DNA of 64,000 nt from Epiperipatus broadwayi. Its lineage: Eukaryota; Onychophora; Udeonychophora; Euonychophora; Peripatidae. The first letter of the stretch is position 1. The number at the start of each line of letters is the position of its first letter. Below, piece after piece: positions 38,721 through 52,228 of the stretch. The notes beneath the pieces are model-generated. The model was not told the origin of the DNA, did not search any database, and saw nothing but the letters and a program-made list of their open reading frames with translations. The translations under genes were made by a program, and so were the position numbers. The stretch covers positions 6,772,972 to 6,836,971 of the forward strand of contig JAQFVV010006199.1 of NCBI GenBank assembly GCA_028023455.1, written 5' to 3'.

Positions 38721-41700
38721 TGAAAAATTAAATAAATTAATTTTTGTAACATTTTTACAATTACATTTTTAATTTGCATTGTTAAATGATTGTCTTGGGA
38801 ATGCACTTCAAATATAATAGCAATTTATTTAGTTACCCGATAAATTTTATTCTTTTGAATTTTTATCAATTTAAAGCACAATTATTACTTAATATTCTGC
38901 CAAGTTTCAGAAAAAAAAAAAAACAAAAGGAAGCAATTTTTTTAAGACCCTTAAATTAAGTCAACTATTTTTCCACAGAGAAATTTTCACTTTACATTAA
39001 AAAAAAAAAAAAACTTACAGAATTATTATTTATATTCCTAAAATAAACTCCTTCAAACTGACACTAGAATTATTAAATTTGAATCACAAATAATGATGCA
39101 GAAACCAAAATGGCCATTTTTTAATAAAATAACTGTATTTCAGTCAATACTGATTGAAATACTGTAAAATTTTAGACTTGATGATGTCACTACCATATCT
39201 ATCTTTGATAAAAATTTAAAAATATATTTATTGTCATGAAACTACACTCACTGAGTGTCCCATGTAGAATGATCCATTTGCAATTTATTTTACTTCTTAT
39301 TTCAATACAGTATCAACTTCTTTCAGTTTTATAATGATCTTCTTAAAATATTCAAAATGCTGAGATGGTATAATAATAATGGAATTATTCAATAAAATCT
39401 GTCTTTCTCTCTGTAAACTACATGTTTAAGCAATTATAGATATAATAGTCAGATGAATAACATCTAATTAAAACTGATGAGAGTATCATGTCCTGAATCA
39501 CAAATCATCAGATTTTTCTTGGAAAAATGTTATAAATTTGAGACATTAGTAAAAAAAAAAAAAAAACTCCTGAATAAATGTCTAATATTTTTTCCATGGC
39601 TGTCATTAAAATTTAAATGAATACCATAGAGAAATGGCTAATGTTTTTAACAATTCAAGTACCAATTTTTTCACATATGAGTTTAGAAGTGCTATATACT
39701 CATGCATCTCTTGCACTACTATTCAATTTTTGTATAAAATATATTAATATAAATAAGTTATATTTCTTTCTTTTTTTCTTGAAGTGGTAAAAATCTGGTT
39801 TGGCTATCCATCCTACCATTCTTAACTTTAAAGTGACCCACTTTAAATAAGACAATTAAAAAATATTTTTTTCTTAAAAATTCTAGTTTCCTAAGGTAAT
39901 TTTTATTTACAATCCTTTTAGTATCCCCAAAAAATTAAATGATATATGTGATTTCATTAAGAGATAGTTTAGTTTAAAATAGAATAGTAAAATTGTATAT
40001 TAGTATTAAATTGGCTTCCTTAAACTGTTTAAAAGATGGGCAAATATAAATTATTGCTCAAGTATAATCATAATAATAATTATTGCAATTATATGATATA
40101 CATACATGTGGACGTATAAGTGAGCATACATATTTCTACTATAAAACACCTGCTAAAATTTATAATAAATTGATTAAGATTTGTCTACAATTTCAAGATG
40201 CAAAAAAACTGGATAAAATTATAGTCTGCATTTAAACGACATGAATAGATATCATGAAAGTATAGTCTTGAATAAAACAGTTAAAAAAGCAGATATTAAA
40301 TAATGAAATATAAAAAAATAATATTGTCTCTATGAAACAAAAGATCTCAAAATATTGTTATTAACTTCTTTATTAGTTTAGAAAGGAAAATAAAAATATT
40401 TAAAAGATAAAATAATGAATATGATGGTCTAAAAAAAATTTTTTTTAATTGTTCCAAATCAAAATCTGATACAGCTATTACATTTCAAATAATATTTAAA
40501 ATATATTGTTACTTTAAATCTATAGTTTATAAAATTTATATTAGAATAAAATATAATGTAAGACGAAATAAAAAAAATTTTAATGATTATGAGAATTTCT
40601 TTATAGTACATGGGCTAACTTGTTTCATTTAATTATGAACTATTTATTACCATTAATAGAAAAAACATTCTAAATGGTAAAATTAAATTTATTTTTACCA
40701 AACTCAAATAATATCTATGGGGAAAAAGGAGATGTTTTAAATTTCTCCATTGTTTAACATAAACAAAATGAAGATAAACTAATTGTAGGGAAATAAATTA
40801 AGATAACTAACTTATAAAAATAATTGATTTATGCTTTAAAATCTAAATAGTAAGATTAGTCTTGCTTCATTTAAACAGGATATACTGGTCGAAAAAAATT
40901 GAAAGAATGATAAAAATATATTTTAAGTGTTAATAAAAAAAAAAAAGCAATCTTTTGTCTTTAAATTCCAGAAAAAACTAGTTACACTGGAGAAATTAAA
41001 ATAATTAATTGTGGTCCATGAGAATAATTAAAAATTCAATGTTAATAACCATCTTTCTCACCTAAAGGAATCCGAATATTTAAGTAATGTATTTAAAGAA
41101 AATTATTATCAAACTAGTCAATTAAATCTACCAAGGATATTGATATTTTAGTCATTCAAAAAAACTATATGAAGGATTATGTCTTGAAGATTTTCTTGTA
41201 AATTATTTGAGATCCTCATTAAAACATTTTTCGTTCAATTAATTAAATTTATCTTTCCATATAGTGCAAAATGGAGCAAGTACGACTGAGTGATTATTGG
41301 TAGCAATCTATGTATATAAATTACTGCTTTTATTATTTTATCATCAAAATTATTCAAGAATTATATATGGATCAAAATAATTATAGCTATATTTACTTTC
41401 TTTAAGTATAAAATTAAATGAAGATATGAAAATAGTGTAGCATACCTGTTTAAAATAAAACATATTCTCAATTTATTTTGTTAAAAATTAGATTATGGAT
41501 ATTTAAAATTAGCAAAACTATGCAATATAAAGAGATGATAAAAAAAAAAGTTTTAAACCCTTATGAAGTAATTCCTCAAGTTTGGAATTCCTAAAAGTGA
41601 ATCAATACAAACAATATTTAGCACTAGTTTATATACATGTTCAGTCCCAGCTTTATTAAAGCACTATGCATGTAAAAATGATGGAATTATTTGACAAATA

Positions 41701-42190
41701 ACATGAAAAATATGAAGAAAATATGAACAGTAAAGTCACAATTGAAAATACAAATAATTAAATATGTGTGTAAAAGCAATAAGACAAGAAGGATAATCCA
41801 ATTATTTGAGGTAATAGAAAATAATATCACAATAAAGAGTAGATGCGAATCCTGATTCAAATATTCTTTATCCTTATCATGTGATGCATCTATCATATCA
41901 TATGATGTATCTACATCAAATCTCCAATATTTAAGTGAATGAATACTTAACTAAATAGTTGTTCAAATTAATGAACATTTGAAACAGATTAATTTGCATT
42001 CACAGTTTTTGATGTAAGATTACAAAAAAAAAAAAACTAAATACATTTATAATAAAATTCAAAAGTAAAACTTCAGAGATATGAGCATTATCTGCCATGT
42101 TATTTTAATAGAGAAAAGACAAATTATGAATATAACTGTAAAAAAATAAATAAATAATACTTCTGTATATAATATAAAAATAATATAAAT

Positions 42191-42300
42191 AATTCGTGAC
42201 AATTGTTAATACAGAGTTTAATATAAATAAATAAAAACAAATAATATTATTTGTTTTTATTTATTTATATTAAACTCTGTATTAACAATTGTCACGAATT
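42191..42300. repeat. Perfect 110-bp palindrome
   Basis: Two 55-bp arms (42191-42245 and 42246-42300) are exact reverse complements with no spacer, starting AATTCGTGACAATTGTTAAT. Beyond the arms the symmetry continues imperfectly for about 10 bases after a 2-base offset. The palindrome lies between direct repeats of TATAACTGTAAAAAA (starting about 42131 and 42312). Confidence 0.98.
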
Positions 42301-43099
42301 GTTATTTATATTATAACTGTAAAAAATAAATACATAACTTGAATTATGTTAAAAAAAAAAAAAAATTAAACAATAACATTAATACTGAAAGTAAGTAATG
42401 ACAGTACTGTAATAAAAATGAATAATTAAAATTACATTCTATCTAAACAACTATATTCAACTTATTGACTGTCAACATAAATCTTGTCCAACTTCCTGAA
42501 TGATCATCATATCAACATCCGATATGCTTACAACAAAATTTTCAATGCAAATATAATTCTATGTATTATGAAGAGCATTATATCATAAGCAAAAAAAAAG
42601 ATATGGCAAATGAAAATATATTAGTACTACATCATTTATGGCCTGATATTATATTCATATACACATTGTATGATTTTTTTTTTCTTGTTGATTTATTGAA
42701 TTTTTTAAATTGTCAAATAATAATTAAAAAATAAAAAAAAATCATCTTCAAATTGATGTTTTGGGGTTTTTTGTTGTTCTTGTTATAATAACAAATATTA
42801 CTTTTCTTTAAAAAAAAAAAAGATTGATACTTTTGAAAGAATACAGACTACTATTTTGTAATACCAGTTTATTAAAAATAAATAAGGAGATATTAAGTAA
42901 AGAGAGAATCTACTATAATTTGTTATTTATTTCTGATTTGAATTGTTTGAAATTTATTCTTATATTTTGTTTTTGGCAGAATGAAGAGTTTTTGCATCTG
43001 TATTATTGGTGTAAAAAGTATGTGGCTTGTTTTACATCCTACTGAAATTTTTAAACCATGAAGAAAATTAAATGACTTTTAATGAACAAAAAATATAGG

Positions 43100-43103
<4 letters not shown>

Positions 43104-43131
<28 letters not shown>
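43104..43131 (+). repeat. (GT)n microsatellite
   Basis: About 14 uninterrupted GT units follow a TTTT run and precede CATGCATG. Confidence 0.95.
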
Positions 43132-43132
<1 letters not shown>

Positions 43133-45696
43133 ATGCATGACTACAGAGCCTGGGTTGGTATGGGATCATGTGAAAAATTAAAAAAAAAAAAATTAGTGCA
43201 AAAAGATATTCAGGAAAATATTAAATTTAATCTTTAATTATTTGTAAGATATTTATGACATAAACTTAATTCATTATAATTTATTTGACAAAAAAATATA
43301 AATAAGAAAGGGGTTTCTGTTAAACTCCCTGAGAGTGGCTTTGCAAATCTTTCTTTCATTATTACAATTATAATAATAGCAAAAAAAAATTAACAATAAA
43401 GAAAGAACAGAATCCATAACAGCTACTTTAATGAAGCTATTGATATTAGGAAATGAAAATAAAAGAGAGAATTAGAAATTAATCTATTTATATAAACTAA
43501 TAGACTGCACATAAAATAGTAAAAAAAAAAAAATCATGAAAATAAACATGTCTGAATTTGTATAGCAAGTTTCAGTGTATGCAATGAAAAGCATTGTCAA
43601 CAAAACTAGTATTCTTATAAAAATAAAAAATAAAAAGCACTGTGCAGATGGAAGCATTCGAAAAGAAGTAAAATTCACTGATGCTAGTCCAGATTTGAGC
43701 CAAAAATATATTAACTACATGCTAAAAAAAAAAAAAATTTTAAATAATTTATTCCAGAGTTTTTTTATTATAATATATATTATATTATGATGTTATCTAA
43801 GATCAGGTAAATACTATTAAATGTTAATATGTCAAAAAGAATGCTAGCACATACAAATAGGATAATTCCTGCCAACTTTTTTTTTTTGCCAAAATATTTG
43901 TTTCAGTTCTAGAACGTAATATTGTGTTTGTTCAATTATTTTTATTAAGTTTTGAGAAAAAATAATCATTCTGTTTCAAAGAAATAAATAGAAGTCAAAT
44001 AATATTATTTATTTATTTTTTTTGTTAAATAATTTGTTTTATATATATGATGTGTGTGCACATGCTTTTCCAGATGTTCTCAATAGTGATTATCTTTATT
44101 ACTTTATTAAATATAATTATTCATTGTAATTTTTTTTTTGGGGGGGGGCTTTATTTTATAGATCATCATTATATTTTTATCTATAAAACAAAAAAGAAGT
44201 AAAAATATAAATATTGGATAGATAGTGAATCAATAATTTATTACATCCTAAACACAAATGAATCTACATACCCCAAAATTGGTCATCACATATATATTTA
44301 TGTTTTACCTTAAGATTAAAAACAACAACTGTATATTTAAATAGTTTTTCCATTAAGTAAAAATTTATCATGATAGATTAATTTTATAAAAATATATAAA
44401 AATTTTAACAACAGATACTATTTCTTAATTTAAAGATAAACTTTTTCTCTTACAGTATAGAAAAATGTCTAGTACTTAGTATCACCATACTGAAAACAAC
44501 TAGTTTAGAGTAGTAACAAATGGTATAAGATCTATTCCCAACTCATCTAATCATACTAAAACTTTATTTAAATATAAGTATGCAGTATATATGAAAGATT
44601 TCTCAATGTCATCACTTTTTGTGTTATATTTTATTTTTTACATCTTAATACAATCAAAGTCTTGCCCATTATTTAAAACTGAAGAAAACCAAATTTTTAA
44701 ATGTGTACGAATGTTAATGGCCTTGAGTAAGCTGTTTGTTTTGGATAAGTAATTAAAAAAAAAAATTTCAAAAACTAGAGCAAAAATTTGTTTATTATAT
44801 AATCAAATAATTAATAAAAAATTAAAATTTTATTGCATTTATACCAATACTAGTAGTATTTTATATTAATGAATAAATAATATCAGTTTATAGACATTAA
44901 ATGATAATTTACGGATAAATTGTTACATCATGAAGGTAAATAGTTATATGCAAGCAGTACCATAATGTTAACTAACATTGCTAATGAAAAACAACATGCA
45001 TTTTATATAAGAATATACACATAAAATATTTATAAATTGTATACAACACTGCAAAGTTCATGTAAATCCTACTCTGCAGAACTATATACAATTTATCTAT
45101 ATCTATAAATATTATTATGTAATGGATTCATCTTAAATGCCTGGAGTTTAAAGTTAAAAATCTTTAGTTAAAAAAATATATTAACTATTAAAAAATAAAT
45201 AAAATAATTATGAAAGTAAGATTAAATAATTACTCTAATAATTTGATTGATAATGTATAGAAAAATGGTTCAAATACAATGATTTTAAAATATAATTCAG
45301 GCATATTTTATTAAAGTGAATTGGTCATTATTAAATTAAATCCAGTATTTTCATTCGTTAAATAAAAGAAAGCAGGCAGGAAATTAAATGATTAGTTATA
45401 TTCATAATAGTGATTTTCAATTTATTTTCAAGATGAAGTGAATAAAATATTTTAAAGATAAAATTTTTGTAAATTCATGAATATGTTACAAAGTAAATAA
45501 ATGTATTATTATATATGAAAGATAAATTCAATGCATATCATTATATTAAAGCTCCAAGGCAGTTCATGTTTGGCTTAATTTTAATTTCTTCATGTGGAGA
45601 CTTGTTGGAAATAAAAATTTTATATTTTTCAGTAAATAAAAACAAGATAAATCAAAATATATAAAAATTAAATGTTAAGATCTGAAGTAAAATAAA

Positions 45697-46839
45697 GGTT
45701 GTCGTCGATGAGCAACCATATCCCACTGGATGGCGCAATTATCACGCTAAAACTATAAAATATGATCATTCACGGGCCATTAATTATAATCATTTTGATG
45801 TGTTTTTGTAATGCGAAAATAAAAACAAAAGAAAATAGTCTTTTTTAAATATTATTCAATTTTAAATATTATTTTTTATTAACGTATACAAATTAAATGA
45901 TAATAATAAATGTTAAATAAAATAAACAAATTACAATTTGATTAGTCTTTTTTAGTTTTCTTTTTATTAGAAAAATCAATTTTCTATCGGAAATTTTTTT
46001 ACTGGGGTTACGGCTTTTTTTTTTGTTGTTTACCGCTATTTTTTATTTTAAATAGAATGACAAGTAAAAGTAAAAGTTGTTACGGTTAGGTTTAGAGTTA
46101 GTTTTAGGGTTAGGTTTACGGTTAATGTTCTGTTGTTTGTAACATCTATAAAATAAATGATAACAATAAACGTAAACTATATTCAACAAAGTATAACAGT
46201 AGTCAGAGAAAAGAAAGAAATAAACATTTTTAAACAAAGACAAATATATATATAAAATGTTTATAATATATGCTTTTTATGACATTTAAAAATGCAGTGT
46301 ACAATTGTACTCTTCTTACTGGATATTTTTGTGTTAACGCACTTTATTTCAAAAATATACACACGGTACAATCTTAAAATGTCTGGTGGAAATGTTACGA
46401 ACAGTACGTTACTTGATGCGTTACCTAATTCCAATTCACTTTATACATATATCTCGTCAACATTTACTACTTAAAACTTCAATACACTACAGTGTAAAAA
46501 GTCTGTTAATTATTACTTTACAAAATCTGAACATTTCAATACTTTAAAATAAAAAAAAACCCAATGAAAATAACATTTCCATCCAATTCAAAAAAACACA
46601 CCCTCTCCCCAAGCCGTAACCATTTTATAAACTGTACGAATTGGGAAAATGTATTTGCTGCGTAAACATACATTCTATACTGCGACGCGACATAGCGGCC
46701 TGCAATCTGTAGTACAACAAAAAAGTTGTATTATAGAAAACGCGGGTTCAAACGTGTCAGCCGTGGAAACGGCATTTTTATCGACGACAACCAAAAACAG
46801 CGCCATCCAGTGGGATATGGTGGCTCATCGACGACAACC
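45697..46839. mobile_element. 1143-bp non-autonomous DNA transposon with GGTTGTCG termini
   Basis: Terminal inverted repeats start GGTTGTCGTCGATGAGC and agree at about 39 of the first 40 bases. Exact AAAATAAA flanks lie on both sides (45689-45696 and 46840-46847), a perfect 8-bp target-site duplication. A further copy of the outer GGTTGTCGTCGAT motif lies inside the right arm near 46779-46791. The interior carries degenerate TTAGGG-like repeats (46084-46122) and only short frames (46043-46243, 46292-46474, 46649-46846), none resembling a transposase. The GG start with an 8-bp duplication would suit Merlin, but this is not established. Confidence 0.9.
46084..46122 (+). repeat. Telomere-like degenerate TTAGGG repeats
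   Basis: The stretch GGTTAGGTTTAGAGTTAG followed by TTTTAGGGTTAGGTTTACGG contains several TTAGG(G)-like units, inside the 1143-bp DNA element. Confidence 0.7.
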
Positions 46840-49800
46840 AAAATAAATTATAAGCAAATTTTAAAAAAAATAGCATGGAATTTTCTGGGTGAATCTAAAA
46901 ATAATTTATTTTGGAAAATTGATTTTTATGTGTAATTAAATAAAAAATAAAAAAAAGACATGCCAGTTAGAAAACAACTAATTATCCTTAATTAATATTT
47001 TGAAATTAAAGAATTATTTTAATCTGATCAAATAGACTTAAAAAATAGAAAATCAACTGCTAATTAGCAGTAAAAAACACACACACAATAAAAATAGGTG
47101 CACTTTTTTGAACTGAGATAAACATGCTTTTGTAAGACATTATTGAGGTTATATAAATGAGTTCAAACAAATAAAAACTATAAATTCAGATAGAGTTGAT
47201 TTAGAGTGCAGGCAGCTGTCTGGGTGTCATTAATGCAGAGATCATCATACAAAACAGAGTTCAATTAATTATATATTACTAAATTAAAGAGAAACAGATG
47301 TTAAGTATAACAAATTCATTGTAGCAACAACAGTTTGATAATAGCTAGCTTTTTAAAGAAAATAGATATCTGTACTTTTTAATCCTAATCATTTCTAGTT
47401 ATAATAAAAAATTTCTTCCCAATGATGATTTTCACCATTATGTATTGAATGCCCTCCAGGCTATACTATTCTCATGCAGTCTTTCAAGAATGAGTAGATA
47501 AATGATGACAAGCCATGTCACATAGCCAGATGATTTTATAAATATAATTTACTGCTTGTTCTTGACTGAAGCTGGGTCCCCATTGCTCAAAAGTTTACCT
47601 ACTTTGCTAAAATGCAGAAATACACCACTAAAAAAAAGTAGACAATCTCAAAGTTTGAAATTAATCCTAACTGACGAGAAATCAATGATATTAAAGACTG
47701 TTATCCAAAAATAAACTTTAGAAGGTCCTCGATTTTCATACCTAATTGGTTCCGGAAATGTATCTAAAGTTAAAATGTACAAAAAGCAATGTAAAAGAAG
47801 ACATCAAAAAGTGGTTTTAAAATATTGATTTTTTAATGAAGTGTATTTGCATATACAAGCAGTTCTCTGCTTTTTAAAAAAAAATTTATTACCTTAAATT
47901 TTATTATATTGTTAATGAAATAATTGAAGTAATATAAATAAGTTGAATTATTTGAAAGTTTAAAAACTATACAAATGTAGAATAACACATACCCACATAT
48001 GCATATATTAAAAATATAAAAGTTTATGCAAAAAAAAAAAGGCAGTCAAAAATAAGAATAAAATGAAAGATTAATATTTATAAAATTATTAAAAATGTAT
48101 AAGATATATAGTTATTAGATTCATTAAAAAAATCTGGATGGCTTATTTTTCAGAAAGTTTAAAATTCAATACTCTTTTCATTGGGTTTATTACTCTTATT
48201 ACAATTATATAAATAAAGTGACATGTTAATTATTTGAAAATATTTTTAAATTTGCATAGGCTTTTACTCCTATTAATAATTACATTTTAGATTTTGTGTT
48301 TTCTGAAGCAGGATTTACTGTATGAAAAATTAATTGCTGTAATCACAGATGATAGACAATCCAAAACTCGGTTAAGTTTTTATGTGATTGATGATGAGAA
48401 TTCTCTAAGAATAAAAGTAATTGATAAACATCTCAAAGGAATAAAAATAAATTTATTATGACTTTAAAAATAAAATTAATAATACTAAAAAGTTACAACT
48501 TAATAGTATATAAAAATGCAAATCATTATTCTGTATATATATGTAAGTAAGTACTGATTGATGATTGCAATATAATACACACAGGTAAGAACAAAAACTC
48601 AAATATACAGTACATAAATAACACTTTACTGATTAGTATCTGGTGTTTTTTTTTTTATAAATTTATTAAGAGATAGTTGAATTATACTCTTCTTTTTCTT
48701 TTCTTAATAAAAAATTCCATAACATGTGTCTTTTTCTATTGTCCATTGTACGAAATAGTGAATTGTACGAAAGTATCTTTCAGAAAATATATCTGAATCC
48801 CCAAGCTTACTTATTTATTAAATCCATAGTAAGAATTTTAATTATATAAATATAAAATAACCCATACTTTGAAAAAAGTATTAAATAAAAAAATTAGAAA
48901 TTCATAAAGTTCATGTATATATTATTTGCCTATATAGCAGCAGTCAAGAGTGCATGAAAGATGTACTGTTGCTGAGAATTTGAAATTTAAAACTTAATAT
49001 ATCCCCAAAGAGCAAAAATTAATGATAGTGGCCATTCTTCTAGTCTAAAATAAGTCAGAAAATGCTTTCTTCTTATAATAAAATAAATAAGATTTAATTT
49101 TGAAAAAAAAAAAAATTGAATGCTGAAGTTGGCTGGATGTTTAATAAAAAGGAATCATAAATTCATGAAATAATAACAAATTCATGTTAAGATTACTCGT
49201 GCTTCTGAAATGGCTAAAATTATATCCACACGTAGTGATAAGTATTTAGTAACAATAAAAAAAAACATTAAATTTGTTACTGTACAAAAAGAATGTTCAG
49301 GTAGTTGGAAATGCATGCATCAGAAAGAAATTTGCCTACATGAAGATTTAAAGAAGCCACTAAAAAAAAAAAAAAACACCATTTATTACAAATAGAAAGA
49401 TTCAAAAATGAATAATTGGCAAACAAAGCACTTCACAAATTCTTTTCAGATTGAAGAATTGCTACTATAATTAAATTAGTGTTTTGAACCATTTTAAATA
49501 AAAAATTTGTAATTCACATTACAAATGCTGCCAATGTGTTTCCAAAACTATCAAAAGGAAATAGCTGCTGCTATCAACACAGTCAATTATTCTTGAAATT
49601 TATGAAGTTAACATTACATAGATACTATATCAATTGCATTCTATCACCACCTCATAAATTTTCATGACAAAAAATGAAGGACAGTGAGAGTGATGACATT
49701 TCCACATACACACTTATAGATTTACATACTGCACACGAATATGTAAATGAATTCACACAATTTAATACTCCAATGGTTTTTTTAAAACTACATTATTTTA

Positions 49801-50439
49801 CATTTTGTTAATTATTTTTATTAAATCAATATTTATAATTTTTAATTATATTATACTATATATATATATTAAAAATGACTACTATATGTATACATATATA
49901 TATAAATATTAAATACATATATAGCGTTCACTACAAACCACAATTTTCAGCATAAGTTGTAAGGCTTGAAACCAAATCTCATGAATATAGCAGTCCAAAA
50001 ATTTTAACTAATATATATGGATGTTTTCAGTCCGAATGCAGATTCAGTAATTAAAAAATAAAATACTATGTATGCTACAAGCAATTTATGCTCAATGGTA
50101 ACAGTAACAAATACAGAGCTAAAGGTTTCAGAATCATTTCTGAACTGTGTAATGCAAATAAAATATATATATATCTGTTAAGTTATTTAAATGGAACTGT
50201 TGTGCTATTAGAATACTTAAATATCATGATTTTCAAGCAACTAATTATAGGATTATATTGTTAGTGACAGTTTGCCACTGCCCACTATATAATTTATTCT
50301 ATCATCTCAATTTGAAATATATATCACAAACATTAATGAGGCCCTTTAAAATTCCCAAAATAGTACAAATGAATTAAATATTGTAGATATAAATAAATTA
50401 CCTTGAAATTTAAATAATATCAAAAAAATTTAAATGAAA

Positions 50440-51523
50440 TAAAGGGTACTCATTATCATTTTCAACTATTATGAGTCCACGGGATGAAGGACTCTCCAAA
50501 TTTAATCCAGTTATTCAGATCCCTAGTTTATCTTCTTCATAATACATCAACATACTTCATTACTCCATTTATCTATCTCACATATGATTCTTTTCTAAAT
50601 CTTATATAATCTTTTAGAATCACTTTAAAATTTCAGCATTTTATCGATTATCTCTCTTTTAGCAATATGTACAGCCCAACTCCATTTTAGTCTTTTAATC
50701 CTTTCAAATGATGTCAATGATACCTATTTGTTCTCACACCAATATATTTCATTTTCTATTTTTTATTGTTGCTCCTAACATAGTTCTCTTCATATTCTAT
50801 TGAATGGTCTGAAGTCTTTGTATTGTCTTTTGTTAAGGGATCAAATCGTAGATTCATAACTAAAAAATGATAAAAGACATCTATTAAAAACTTCTGTTTT
50901 TCAAATGCATAGACATATTTCCTTTAACATTAAGTTATGTCTACCCAAAACATTCCATTCAAGTTTAATTCTAGGATTAATTTCATCCATTATGTTATTG
51001 TCTATATTAATAGTCTGATCAAGATATTTGTAGTGGGTAACTTCTTCTAATTCATGATTATCAATCTTTATTTTCTTCTGAGAAAATCCACTGAACATTG
51101 CTTTAGTCTTTTTAGCATGTATCTTTAATCGTACTTTCTTACTTTCAACTAATAATTCTTTCAAAATTTCCCGAAACTCTGAAGCAGTATTTGCAAAAAC
51201 AATTGCATCATCTGCAAAATCTAGAATGACTTATAAATAATCTCTATTTATTTTTACTTCTTTAACTTCTCATTTTAATCCAAAAAAAAAATACTTGTAA
51301 AACTACTGTTAAGTTTTGGAGATATAGAATCACCCTATCATATGCCTTCCTCAATGTTAATCTCCTAAGTAACACCATGTAATCTAATTTTTGCATTGCA
51401 TTTTGAAAATTATTCTTCAGAGTATGACAATATACTCCTAGAATATTATAACATTTTAAAGAATATTTATCAAAACCCAATAGCAACAACTAGATTACAT
51501 GGTGATAATAAGAAAATTACTAC
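50440..51523 (-). mobile_element. RTE-type retrotransposon fragment with inverted end
   Basis: Minus-strand frames encode reverse-transcriptase motifs: FADDAIVFANTA (catalytic FADD box, near 51220-51180), then KKVRLKIHAKKTKAMFSG and VTHYKYLDQTINID in the open stretch 51164-50901. The upstream motif LKNNFQNAMQKLDYM lies near 51380. From about 51425 to 51515 the same LKN-YQN-RLHGD region is present again on the plus strand, making a head-to-head inverted junction. The element is truncated and broken by stops. Confidence 0.85.
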
Positions 51524-51778
51524 AATTATTAATTGTATTTTTACAAAAAAAAAACATTAAAATTTCAATAATTAAAAAATAAGTATCTTAATTTATTAAA
51601 GCTCAAATACATTCATTCTCTAAAAGTGACTTATTATACATTTTGATGTTTAGCAAGCAAGTATTCAATTTAAACTAAGTTGTTCCTTGAAAAAATTCTC
51701 ACACCATTCCAATTACATTTACAGTATATATGTCTGCTAAGATATCAAAACAACTAACTTTATACGTATAGCATAGAT

Positions 51779-52228
51779 CAGGGGTGGTCAACTTTTGTGT
51801 TCATAAGATCTACTTTTTATTTTTAAAATGTGTTGTGATCAACTTGTTGTCACAGGCATAGTCTAAGTAGAGGGAGGTGTGAAATACATACTATTTTTAT
51901 ATATCTACCTATGCAAAAAATAACAATTATTTAACGGGCTAAAAAAACTCATGTCTGGGGGAATTAAAGCAACATGAGTAATTATTAACAATATTTATTA
52001 ATTCAAATTAGCTACATTAAATCAAGATTAAAAATATTATTTTCAATAATGATATGACTTAGTGGACTTGACCTATTTAAAATTGGAAAAAAATTTAGAA
52101 CAAAAACAAAAGTAACAAAAAAATTTGAAAATCTTGACTTAATTTGTTTGACTCATAACCTGACGGCTCTTGCCAGATTGGCTTCGCGATCGACTGGTGG
52201 ATCACGATCGATTTGTTGGCCATCCCTG
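51779..52228. mobile_element. 450-bp hAT-type MITE
   Basis: The left end is CAGGGGTGGTCAACTTTTG and the right end, inverted, is CAGGGATGGCCAACAAAT, the usual hAT start. Exact GCATAGAT duplications flank it (51771-51778 and 52229-52236). No transposase is encoded. Perfect flanks suggest a comparatively recent insertion. Confidence 0.92.

Noticed and set aside
47730-48790. Possible DNA element between a CGATTTTCATACC segment and a TTGTACGAAA segment
   Set aside because: The two ends do not form a convincing inverted repeat and no target duplication is visible.
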